Source of the DNA: Schistosoma mansoni
Lineage: Eukaryota > Platyhelminthes > Trematoda > Strigeidida > Schistosomatidae
NCBI RefSeq assembly: GCF_000237925.1
Contig: NC_031498.1
Span: forward strand, 24,868,308 to 24,932,307
DNA length: 64,000 nucleotides
Direction of reading: 5' to 3'
Of this stretch, positions 36,434-49,500 are shown piece by piece (positions within the stretch are counted from its first letter, which is position 1; each line of letters starts with the position of its first letter). The position numbers were made by a program, and so were the translations under genes. Under the pieces are notes generated by a model, which worked only from the letters and a program-made list of their open reading frames with translations, was not told the origin of the DNA and searched no databases.

Positions 36434-36743
36434 TAAACAAAGATGGATATTGACTAGAAGTGGCATCCACGACGCGCATTTCGTCCTATTTGGGACTCAT
36501 CAGCTGGACGTATCTGCATCTCAGAGTTGATGTTCACTCTGGGACTCGAACCCAGTACCCTTCGCTTCAAACGCGCGTCCTGGATTCCACTTCTAACCAC
36601 TATCCTTCTTTGCTTATAATGCTTGTGAATTAAGGCAATGTTGAGGCAATACGCATAGTATGCACATATGCCAATTAGAGGCTGACCAGTTGCAGTCCTA
36701 AACATCAATGGGAAGATTCAAACCAACAATACTAAGTGAATTT
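36434..36743. mobile_element. Family A inverted chimera (A3) with target duplication
   Basis: The minus piece (hammerhead plus box B half of the tRNA head) switches at about 36570 to a plus piece starting inside the hammerhead (AAACGCGCGTCCTGGATTCC) and running to the tail. The switch occurs at a shared CAAACGC/GAAACGC. Flanks AAAGTATTTATTT (36421-36433) and AAAGTATGTATTT (36744-36756) are a 13-base duplication with one mismatch. Confidence 0.88.
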
Positions 36744-36799
36744 AAAGTATGTATTTGTTTGTGTAAATCAAACAACAAAGAAATCAATTCTTTTTTTGA

Positions 36800-36935
36800 T
36801 TGAGATCAGGAACCGATTGATGTTAGACCACCATTGAAAACCTGGAAGCACTGGGCAGCCACTTCGTTGTAGTGTGAGACTCCTCGGCAGTGCACATACA
36901 CGGCCCCGCTGACGAGATTTGAACAATTATAATCG
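36800..36935 (-). mobile_element. Family B fragment, decayed (B4)
   Basis: GAAAACCTGGAAGCACTGG and GAGACTCCTCGGCAGTGCAC survive. The GAAA strand is mutated and the tRNA head is cut short. Confidence 0.65.
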
Positions 36936-37019
36936 GAGACTATGGATGGATGTTTGCAAAAGAAACAGTTAAATTGAGACAATTGATTGTTATTTTTGCA
37001 AATTAACTGTTCACTATAT

Positions 37020-37286
37020 GAGACTGACCAGTTGCAGTCCTAAACATCAATGGGAAGATTCAAACAAACAATACTAAATGAATTTAAACTTCACCCCATT
37101 GCACAAGCAAGTGGCTATCAGGACTCAGTGGCCGAGTGAATAACGTGATGGCACTTGAAGCGGAAGGTACTGGGTTCGAGTCCCTGGAGTGAACATCAAC
37201 TCTGAGATGCAGGTACATCCAGCTGACGAGTCCCAAATAAGACAAAACGCGCATCCTTGATTCCACTGTTAGCCACTATCCATCTT
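37020..37286 (+). mobile_element. Family A hammerhead SINE, single plus copy (A4)
   Basis: Tail part, tRNA-like head (box A-like GTGGCCGAGTGAATAACG, box B GGGTTCGAGTCCC) and hammerhead. Perfect 12-base direct repeats TGTTCACTATAT at 37008-37019 and 37287-37298. In the hammerhead, GAAA is AAAA (core G12 to A), which should abolish cleavage. Confidence 0.9.
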
Positions 37287-37535
37287 TGTTCACTATATAG
37301 TTCTCATATTTTACTGAGATATTCTGTAATGTTGTGCTAAAGTACATTTGATTGTCCTCACTCGTGTTCTTGTTCAGTACCATATTCCTCCGCATAAAAA
37401 AAGAAATAATCCTTAATTCTGAATTTAAATGATATCATTGTCCAAATCTTTTGTAAACTACTAACCCCATAACATTTAATAGAAATGTAAATTACAAGAA
37501 AATTACTTTGTAAACAAAATGTAAATGTAATTTAC

Positions 37536-40500
37536 CTTTTGGTGATTTATTCACTGTACTTCTTCTAGAACTGCTGTCCTTAGAGCTCTGAATAAAAAGA
37601 TTGAATATATTACTCAATTCATTATTGTTTTATAATTTAGCAACATATTTTTAAAGAATAAATTAAATGTAATTTAAATATTCGTCTAATAATCCCGATG
37701 TCATAAAATGTCAGTGAAAGTAGGATATTTCTATGAGTAAAATAACCGAAATATGACTGTTAGTGCTTGCGAACAACATCTGAGGTTACAACTGAGTTAT
37801 AGTTGATAGTGATCAATAAGGGAATTTGGGAATCTATTATGAAAATCTGAAGTATGGTGAGCCAGAAGTTTATCAGTCTAAGTCCTTTTACTAATTTATA
37901 GAGGAATAAGGAACTTTACGCCAGATTTCGGAATTCCACATGTGTGTTTCACTGTGGATTACTGAACGCGGCTATAGTTTTCATGATATCATTTATATAA
38001 TTATCAGGTACTGATATCAACTGAAGAATTACTACAATCTATGAGGAATCGGATATAAGTTAACATTTATAAATAAATTAATATATTTGTAATATCCTAA
38101 TGAGTAGAAAAATTAAAATTTTCTGACGTTTTGTGACTCAGTTCAAGCCACTTCTTCAGAGAATAAATAACCAAATCAAAACTACTCCAAGTCCAAGTAG
38201 TACAACGGTTCCGTTGTTCTCTGAAGAAGTGGCTTACATTGAGTCACGAAACGTCAGCAAACGTAATTTTTCTACTAATTGGGACATTATAAATATATTA
38301 ATTTATTTATAAAAATCCATTCAATGCTCAAATTATTTGAAATGATCAAGTCAAATCTTGGTAATGATACCTATGTTAACATTTGTTCACTGTTCTTGAG
38401 TAGCGTATATACAATAAATATGTGATTCCTTCTGAAATCACTTCCTTCTTCGCACTCCTCACTTTTTTTCCCATTACGTAATCTCAGCAGAGTTAGCAAA
38501 TACGTTGGTCCTTACTATGGTACTGCAATGAATTATTTGGAGGCTGTCAAGAAACGGGCAAGTATACTGAACAACAGAACAGTATATTTTACGTTATGGC
38601 TGTGGAATGTGATTTTTAATGATAGAGGGCATTCGTAGGTTGTTAGTATTTCGTCATAGGTGTCTTTGAAACATTGCACATCTATATTAGGACTGCCGTA
38701 TGATAAACACAGAAGTTAGACTTGGAGTATTAGTTCAAGATCAAAAATAATTTATCAATGCTGTGAATCTTCTTCGATAGTGTTTGGAACGTGTCTTGAT
38801 GTTCGACGGTCTCTAGTAGGTTGGTAGACAGCTGGGATCGAAAAAAGGAATATGTCACCGGACCATGAATGCATTGACTGTTGATCTCAGCCATGTTAAC
38901 AGGTGCCGGGATTAGGTGATATGGTTCAGAATCAATAATAGTGGGACCAATGTATTCAATTATCACTTTCCATATGATCCTGAGTTTCAAAATTAGTATG
39001 TAACTCTTTTTCCGCGTATTCATTCTTTATTCTCAAATAATCTTTCGGTCTAATGGTTTCTGCTACCGTTGGTAACCTTACTACTTTTACAACTCATTGG
39101 TTTATCTTAATGCTGTCATTTCACTGTCCTGTGGTATGATAAATTGAACAGATGAATTTATATCTCAGGTTCTACACTGATTATAACTAAGTGAGGACCT
39201 GAAATACTGTATGAAAACAATGTTTAAAAGGTAAAACTACTTCGATAACAGTGATAGTAAAGCGATAGAATTACCTTGGCTTGTCTTGAACTGTCAGATG
39301 AAGTTTTCGATGAAGATACTGACTTTTTAGGTACTGGTATAACAACTGGCATTAACCCATGAAGACTAAACCAATGAGGTTTACCATCAAGATATTCTTT
39401 ATCTGAAATAGTTATGTGTTTATAATAAATAATAATAATAAAAGTGTATCATTAGTATGACAAAATTTTAAGAAAATTGTTAATACACGAAATAAAGTCT
39501 TTCAAGAGAGTAGGCTAACTTCCACACAAATGAATAAACTGGTTTTGTCATAATAAAGGTGGAATATTCGTGAATGTTCGTACAACGTGGGAGACCAGGA
39601 GAGTCATCCAAATTGCTGCAGAAATGAAGAGATATATCCTGGAGGCGCTTGAAATCAGTGAAACATATTGGACGCAAGTTGGACAACAAAGACTAGCTTC
39701 AGGAAAGCTGCTGTTATAACAGTGGAATCCAGGACGCGCGTTTCGTCAATAAGAGACTGACCAGTTGCAGTCTTAAACATCAATGGGAAGATTCAAACAA
39801 GTAATACTAAGTGAACTTAAACTTCACCTCATCGCACAAGCAAGTAGCTATCAGGACTCAGTAGCTGAGTGGATAACGTGATGGCATTTGAAGCGGAAGG
39901 TACTGGGTTCGAGTCCCTGGAGTGAACATCAACTCTGAGATGCAGGTACATCCAGCTGACGAGTCCCAAATAAGACAAAACGCGCATCCTGGACTCCACT
40001 GCTAGCCACTATCCATCTTTGCTGATTTTACTATGTTGTTTATAGACAGATATCTTTTCTTTTTTAATGTTTATGTTTAATAAATTAACCGGTGTTTAAA
40101 GAATTCCCCCCGAGCAAAAACTCTTTTCTATTCTTCTCTTTTTTTAAACAATTATGTCAAAATGATTTTAAGATAAACAAAGTTCAACCTTAATATACTA
40201 CTTATTAATACTTTTGATTCTTAATGAGAATTATTATGACACGAAAAGAGATCTTTTAATTCATTCTATTAATAGAAAGGAGTCAGCAGTTTTGTGGATT
40301 CATTTAAGAAAACATTTAGTTATTAAAAATTAGTTTAGTAATTCAAGGGAATTCGACATGAGTTTACTATGAAGTGAAGAGAAACCTCTATTAACATTAT
40401 CTTGGTATATAAGTTAGTTTCCGAGTACTATAGTACTTTTTAAAGTGAACGGGTTATGCTTTACGTCTCAAAATACTATAATTAATCCTAGTGTTTATAA

Positions 40501-43500
40501 CCTTTTTCAAAGAAGTCCTACCCTCTTTCCAATGAGAGAGATCAATTGAATTATCGGACAAGAAAGAATCGCCTAGGAGAGTTAAAAAGAATGAATAGTA
40601 TGGAAACTTACTTTCCCAACAGATTTTATATGAATACATTTCTTAAAGCTATTACATAAGACTATGGATTAAATTTATAGTGGGTGAAGGAGAAAATACT
40701 TCCCTAGTCAAGCTATTTTCTTCTGTTTGAATATTAAAATAGTGTTATAACCCTTAAACAATTCATAATAATCATAACAAAGGAAATAAAAATTTGTGTG
40801 TCACATTTCTTACTGCCTCATTCTGATAATGTTGGAATTATTATATGTTTAGAAGGGGGGGTTTTGTGAAGATTTTAGTAATTTGATATAGTTGAAATCA
40901 TGAGTCAATTGAAACTAGATCACCATGGAAAACCTGGAAGTACTGGATGGCCGTTTCGTCCTATTGTGAGACTCCTCAGCTTCAATGGACTCATGAATTT
41001 AACTATATTATATATTTAATTAATTATTATTAAAATTTGATTTAATAAAATTTGGATTACTTACCTCCAAGATTAATAATTGTTTGTCCCATAAAATCAT
41101 TTGTTTTTAATCGATCAAAATCCCATACAGTTACTTCAAGTACACGTCGTTTTAATGTACGTTTTATACAATTCATAAATACAACAGTCTGTTGCCATTC
41201 AGGTGTTAATGTATTAGGCATATATTTTGTTTGACGATTAAAATCAGGGCTAAGATTATTATATTAAAACAATAATTGTATAAAATAAAAGAATGTTAAC
41301 ATGATATAACTTCGGCTTTATTTGAAAAAAAAGGTATCAGGGCTTAGATTTTCAAATCATTTTTACAATTACATGATTTATGAATGTCTATTCAACTTGT
41401 AAAGTATCTATTCTATCACGAATTTATGTCTTTCATGGAATTAGTTAAGATCAAAAATCATCTGAATATTCATTCCTTTCTAATTTCATACTTCACAGTA
41501 ATCTCTAGTTACAATTTTCGGTTATTCAATTAGTGTATAATACTACTAATTAGTAAAGTTAGAACTCAATAACCTATGCTTTTGATTTTATGTAACTTTA
41601 GATAAGGCAGAGCTCTCATTCAATGTTATCCACTGATAATTGCCTTGCTTCTGAATGATGATATAACTTCAGCAAATCTGTTTCGAACCGAATGCCCTGG
41701 TACGGTCAAGAGTGGGGAGAGTCCACTCTCCCTCTCGAAATGCTCTTAAGTGGCCAGCCACTGCCAGGGAAGTCCTACTCACTGCCTTCTCGTGGCAGGG
41801 GTGTTGTTGACGAAAGTGAAGGGACGAAAAGCGAATATCTGGAGCTTCAACAGGGTTGATGGTTGTGGAAGTTCCACCTAGGAGAGTTGGAAAACAGTGA
41901 CTTCAAACCAATGGTGTGCGTGGGCTCCAGGATCATAAGGAAACAAATGGTGTATGAACCTATTGTTGGCCACTGGCTACCATAGGATTTCATCTCCTGA
42001 CGTTGCTACACTGCCTTGTGGATTAGACCTGTAGGCCAAAAGCTCGGGGTGTGGCTCCCTAAGGAAACCACCTGCTTTGGTTTGGACACCCGAGTAATAT
42101 CCCAGCCCACACATAAGTCGAATGATTTATGTGGCGCTTATCTGTTTGGTCCCTTGAACATCATAGTAATTAAAATGTAGAATACAGACGAATTTATCTG
42201 GTTTACGAAAGTTGATCAAATCAAGAAATGTTCTTTCCCTTACAGAATCTTTATTTCTTAAATTAGTATCATGAGAATTTTACAAGCGTCAAGTCGAAAG
42301 TCAGTAAAAGCATAGTTTGTAAATTATTAGTCTTATTACGTCTATTGAAAGTTTGACCTAAATACTAAGATAGATGTAAATATTTAACAAAATGTGCTTC
42401 AAGCATATAATAAAAATAATATTCATTCAGTAATTTAGTGTAATCAAGCTTGTAAGGAAGGTTCAGTGTCGTTTGAAGTAAATTAAACTGTATTTCATCA
42501 AGTCATATTATGACGACACTAGGGTTTTGTTTTATTTAGCGTTTATTAGATTTCAGTAAGTGGATTTCGAATGTGATCACCAATTCATGTGACTTTAAAA
42601 CAACATTCGACTTAAAAGTAATCTGTCCCTGAGTGGTAACCAATGATAATGATCAAGTTGCAATATGGTCACTAGATCAGATCACCATTCACATTATTTG
42701 ATGTTAGATCATAAAGATGGTTTGAATACCTCAGGGAGCGTCATTTCGTTCAAGATTTCAGCCATGTCTTGCTGATGGGTACCAGATAGCACAAAGCCTA
42801 GATCCACGTTTTCCTGTAAATTATTATAAGCCACTTAAACTGTGATCTTAATCTGAATTTATTGTTCAAATTATTATACCTGGTACAATGAACCGTAGAG
42901 AAGAAATTAGTCATAAGAAATCTAAAAATTCAGAACCAAAACATGGTTAATTAATTAGACTTACTCTTCTGTTGGATCTGGATGTAGTCTTACTTTGACA
43001 AATGGATCAGCTAAACCATTTAAATCCATTGCTGGAAGATTACGTGCACGTGCAACATGTACAGTTAAACTTTGATCATAATCATCAAATGTTAATATTA
43101 ACTAGAGTTAGATAAATAAGTAAAAGAAATTCAGAAAGGGTTTTGTAGATATTTAATATTTTCATAGTGGAAAGCATGAGTCAATTGAATGTTAAGTGTT
43201 CTGGAGAGAGACTGGTAGGTCCGGGGTTCGAATCTCACGAGGTGAGGTAGTGGATGCGCACTGCTGAGGAGTCCCACCATAGAACAAAACGGCCGTTCAG
43301 TGCTTCTAGGTTTTCCTCGGTGGTATAACTTCAATTGACTCATGCTTTCAATTATAAAAGAAAAATTCAATAATGACACCTTTTTAGCTCAATTAGATGC
43401 TTTTTATGTGATATCACATTTACATGGATACATGGTTTTTAATTGTAAATATTTTATTTTTACTATGCATAGTTCAGTACAAAAAAGAAACTTGTCAAGG

Positions 43501-46500
43501 TCATTCCATAAGTGTGAATATCTGAACAGTCTGATAATCTTGCCTATGATTAATCATTCTCGAAAACTTTATTATGTATGTTTTTGGTCAAACTACTCGG
43601 TTTAGAAAGTTCAACACTACTTCTACTACTTATTCAGTAATCAATAGTGTACAGGTTTCCCTTATATCTTTTTATAGTTATGAAAAGTACACACCCATGT
43701 TCATTGATTAGTGCAGTTTTGATTAAAATTAAGAATCAAGTCAGGATATTGATCATTTTTTACAGATACAGTGTTGTTCACTACTTTTTCAGTATTCAAG
43801 AGGAAGTAAAAGAGTATTTATCAGTTTTTTTTCCCGACCGTTGCTGCCACTTAACATGGTGGTTGGGCTTGCCTATCGTGATGAACCGATCGAGCTATAC
43901 TGGCTGAAACAATCGTTCCTCAAGGTCCTACCATGCCAGACAGGTCGGTTGAAGAGCAGTAAGACTAAAAGCAACAAACCCAAGGTCCGAAGGCGAAGTC
44001 GTACTGCTGACTGTACAGAGGTGTGACGGCAGTAAGGTGTTTCCTTCAGACAACCAGCATGACAGCGATGCTGCCTTTCTACAAGGAGGGGTGGGATTAG
44101 AAAAGGTCGACCCTAAAATTTCACACCTCGCCTTATCCCACGGATATCCGTCTCCTGTGGTAAGGTCCTTTGAAGAACGGAGCTAACACAAAGACTACCC
44201 ACAAAAAGGTCGTGTGTGACCGACCTCAAGCAGTTGTCCCTTGGGCACTGCGGTCACGCTCTCAGGTCATTAAGACCGCTTCTAACCAAATTTTCTTTTC
44301 AGGTACCTCTAGAAGAACCCTTCCACGGTGTGGGCAACCGGGAAGTGATAACTGCCCTCATACCCCTAATAGCACTCAAGATCACTGTGCTCATAATCAA
44401 TCTCCTTCTTCAATTCCTATTATTCCTCCCACCTTAAATTTCAACACTAAACTTCCTCTTTCGGTTTCCTCCTCAAGTGTCACTACGGCCAACGATTTTA
44501 GTGCGCGAAACACTGTCCCAGTTTTATACACTCTTTATCTTCATTTAAACCCTGAGATTAAAATTGCTTCATAGCTGTCTACCTTCCTGTACTATATCCT
44601 TATATACAACCTTTCTTTTATATATTAACTCCACTAAATTAACTACTTTTATGAATTCGGTGTTCATCTTGTTGTGCTAACGAGGTATGGCAGCTTGGAC
44701 CGATGCATATATGTCCCTGGTCCTACGTTGTAGCTGACTGACTATTATTTTTTTAAACAGTCAAAGAATACCGTTACACTCGTGACACGGAAATGAAACA
44801 GATCTATGGTACCAGATTAAATTGTTTGTTGAAATGAGATGTTTATTCTTTAATAAATCATTGGTTAGTATCGGAATGCCTATTCCTCAAGACACGCTAA
44901 ACTCTATTGATCTATTTCCATACTAACTTTTTATTGAAAGTGACTCAATATCTGAGTTTACACGATTTGGTGTGCGACAGATATTATTATACAAATTTGT
45001 AAATGGTTTGTCTTGTTAATATACTATAAGTTTTCGATATATTTTACTAGATAAACTTATCAAAGTGATAAAAAGCAGTTTTATTAAGCATTAAAATTTA
45101 CATCGTTGGTTCATAGAATACAAGTTCCTTTAATTCAAACTGGAATTCCTTCTTCCAAATAATTTGAATACTTCTATTTGACAGTTTATTCACTTGTTAG
45201 ATCAGTCAGTATAAATCATTTATCGATACTAACATTACGAATTCCGGTTAGTCAACAATTTATACGAAAAGTTTTATGTTTGTTAATAATCATTCTTACT
45301 CAAAGACCAGGCTATTTTTGTCGCTACGTTTTAATCGCATTGTTCAATGTAATCTATTTTTAGGTGATGGGAAAGAGTTGTTGCACATAAGGTGGATTTT
45401 TAGATGTGGCATTCTCTGAGCTCAGTTAACCTAGTTCTACTTCTATCTTCTATTACGGTACCAATACATTCACTCAAATCCTAAAGATATAATTTCTGAA
45501 TGATCTACTAGGCTAAACAAATTTAGGTTTTATTGAGATCATGAATCAAGCGAAGTTAGGCAATCATTAGAATCCTGGGAACACTAAACAGTTGTTTCAT
45601 CCCCATATAAGACTCTTTAGCAGTACGTGCTACCGATGACTTTACTTTCGGGAATTAAAACAAGAACTGTCAGTCTCACAACGGACACCAGTAGTGTAGA
45701 AGTCTTACTTTAATCATTTCGTAATATTGTTCAACCCATTCATACTAACAAGATTTTCAATATACTTAGACATACGTCTTATGAATACATTGAATTCATG
45801 GGAAAATAAATCCTACAATGATCAATTTTTCTATCATTGAGGAAACTTTACTTGAACTAAATAGTTCGACTACTATTTATATATTCCTAGTCTGAAAACG
45901 TTTTCGCTACTTCTCTTGATGTTTCAACAATCCAATTCAAATCTATTACTGATGAAAGAAAAAAAACAAAGGGAAATGCTTCCGTCTGAATGATTTTATT
46001 TGTCAGTTCTTTTTGCTGACTAGTCTACTGAATCTATCCATGTGAAAAGAAAACCTAAGTGAAATGTATACATATCACAGTAACTGGAAATATTAATTAA
46101 ATTAATAGTTGACTGTCAAAATGAATATCATTTTGAATGTAGCCAACGAAAAAAATGGGAATAAAAAATCATTCTAAACACTTGAGTAAACATTAAAAAA
46201 AATTTTTTTTGAAATGAAAAATTGCTTAGTTATTCGTACTCCTTTCCCCTCTTCCTTCCCTCCCTCCCTCAGAAAAGAATCAACTGTCACTAAATTATTT
46301 CAGTGATTAATTAAGAGAATTAATAATTTTATTTCAGCAATAAGTCGATATGTTCCAGAGGTTTTCTGTTACTGGAGTTGCATAGTTTGATTAGTCACCA
46401 TTAGATGGGAAAAGTACTTATAATTTGATTAGAAGAATTTTTAATGACAGGAAATTTATATCAGAAACGTTATCAAACAACGAACTGTCATCCTCGAATG

Positions 46501-49500
46501 TTTTGATTATCATAACTAATAAGGGAATCTTGAAACTTAAGTAAATCGGCAGCCAACCTGTTCAGTTCGAGTTATCAATTAAAGTAATAACAACATATTT
46601 ACCCATACATTAAGGTACATATAAATGTGACATTATTGATAATGCCAAAACTTTGTGGTCTTGATATTAGATATGCAAGGAAATTGATTCTTAACTCATT
46701 GATATCCTTGATGCACTAAGCAGCTTGAGATAAATTTGTAAATTTCACTCTACTGCTTAAAAATAACTTCAGTAGTTTGAACATATTACCAAACATAGAA
46801 AACTAGATAGAAATTAATGCTGTGGTGTGTGTAACTAATGTCGATAGATATAAATAATATGTAACATCAATCGAAAGTGGTATACCTAATGACAGAAGGT
46901 TGAAAAAATCAAAGAGAAGAGAACAAGAACAGAGAGTGATTGGTATGGAAATGAAGGAACAATAAAGTCTGAGAAGATTGATGGATATTTATAAACGAAG
47001 TATTTACTGTATAGTCCTCAGATTTTATTAAGATATTCTGTAATTTTGTGTTCAAATGCATTTGGTTTTCCCCATTTGTGTTCGCGTTCACTACAATCCT
47101 AGTAGACTTGATTCGAAACAAAAGGAGTCTTTTCCATCCATCCACCATAATCTTAGTTACACATGATTAGTAAGCAATAAAGATTTATTCAAATGATATT
47201 TAAAATAGCTTAGTGGATAATGCCATAGCGTTTGAAGTCAAATGTGATCGCTTCAAGTCTCAGTGTGAACATAAACTCTAGAATGCAGGTACGTCCAAAT
47301 GAAAAGTCCTAAATAAGACAAAACCCGCGTTCTAGATTCCACTAATAGCCACAAACCATATACACCAATGAATATTCTCTCATGTTTAGTGATACTTCGA
47401 AATAAGATGTTCAGAGAAATCCAGATAGCATATTGGACTTTATTTACAACAACAAAAAGTTATTTATATTAATCGAACTTTTATTTAAAAAAATTCACCC
47501 ACTGGATAATTTTAAAATGACATGGCAGCCGGCTGAATTATTTCCTATCATCATTTCCTCAACGTCAATACTGACATCCGCATTATATTGTGCTTGTTTG
47601 GTACCCTTTAGTTAAAATCACTTCAAAGGCAGAAAACTCAACCTGTTCACTGATAACGAAAAACCTTTAAATCCAAAAACATTTTTTCAATGAAATGACG
47701 TTAAATATGGTAATCAGATGAGCTGAACTGATGGCGGTAAATGATATGAATCAGAAATTTACAAACTCATAATGAATTTTCCATTTAGATTAAATTTCAT
47801 TATTTCGCAGAACTGAATTGTTAACAGTTTACTGCCAAACTGTAAGTTGTGTTTATTATTAGTTATATACTATTAGCTCATTTCAGAAATAAAATGATAA
47901 AATTTATGCTCAAAGATAGATTGTGGCCAGCAATGGAATCCAGGACACGCGTCCCATTCCATTTGGGACTCGTCAGCTGGATGTACCTGCATCTCAGAGT
48001 TGATGCTCTCTCCGGGACTCAAACCCAGTACCCTACACTTCAAACGCCATCACGTTATCCACTCAGCTACTGAGTCCTGATGGCCACTTGCTTGTGCAAT
48101 GGAGTGTAGTTTAAATTCACTCGATGGTGTTTGTTTGAAGCTTCTCAATGATGTTTAGGACTGCAATTGATCAGTCTCTTGTTGGCATATGTGCATCCTG
48201 TACGGATTGCCTCGATATTGTCTTGAGTTATAAGCATCATAAACAAACATGGATGGCAGCTAGCAGTGGAATCCAGGATGTGCAAAATATACACGTATAA
48301 GAATAAGAGACTGATGTATTGAAGTCCTAAACATCAGTGGGAAAATTCAAACAAACAATACAAAAATGAATCAAAATTTATACGATTCGTACCATGATGT
48401 TTACTTTCACAACCATTGTGTATCGAAAATCCACCTAAATATAGAACAATATTGATCAATTTGAATAGTTTTTCTGGTTAGCGTTTTTTAGCGAGTTGAT
48501 TTTCTACGGGATGGGGTCGCTAACCCCATGCCCAACCCTCCTCCTTTACTCGGGCTTGAGACCGGCAGTAGCCCCCGGAGGAGCTACAGGCGGAGTGGAA
48601 GTGAATCGGGCACACATTGAGGAAATCACCCAATTGCGTCATAAGACAAGACCTCACATGGAATCCTGAAGGCCAAAGGAAAAGAGGAAGACCAAAGAAC
48701 ACATTACGTCGAGAAATGGAGACAGACATGAGAAGAATGAACAAAAACTGGATAGAACTAGAAAGGGAGGCCCAGGACAGAGTTGGTTGGAGAATGCTGG
48801 TCGGCGGCTTATGCTCCATTGGGAGTAACAGGCGTAAGTTAGTAAGTAAGTAACTAATCAATTCGTGAACATATGAAGAATTTTCAGCTATTCTTTTTTA
48901 TTTGAAATAAAAACCACACTAAATCATTAAATAGGAATAATATATTTGTAAAATCTCAGCGAAGTGTATTTGAAGTAAATCCAACGTTTCATCTGGTAAT
49001 CTGGTCCAAGCTTTTTCATAGAAATATAATCAAACATCAAAATTATCGAATATAAATAGGTACATGGTTCTTCGTTTCATTGTACACTGAATAGGTCATC
49101 CAATCAGCATTAAAAATGTCTAGACTAGGTATATGTATTAGTGTGTAAGAGATTTGTGATGTGAAATGATATGTGTTAATATAACATATATAAAATATGT
49201 TGCCAGGCGAAACGTTGGATTTACTTCAAATTCATTCACTGAGATTTTACATATATATTCTTCTTCCTATTTAATGTCTAACATCAACTTGATGCCCAAA
49301 TACTGTAAAACTATACGCTCTAATTTAGACGAAAGTTCTTAAATACACTAAATCATATTACCAATTATTTCGTTTACTCAAACTTTCATGGTGAAATATA
49401 AACTATTGAAATTTGTGAAAAAATTAGTGAATAATCTTTAATTCAAACGATACCAAAACTCAATGACTAATGATCAAAAGTAAGAATGGGAACTTCATTG

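Noticed and set aside
37130-37200. tRNA genes suggested by A-box and B-box sequences in families A and B
   Set aside because: The heads are SINE promoters: no complete cloverleaf, repeated with the same hammerhead and tail at many loci.
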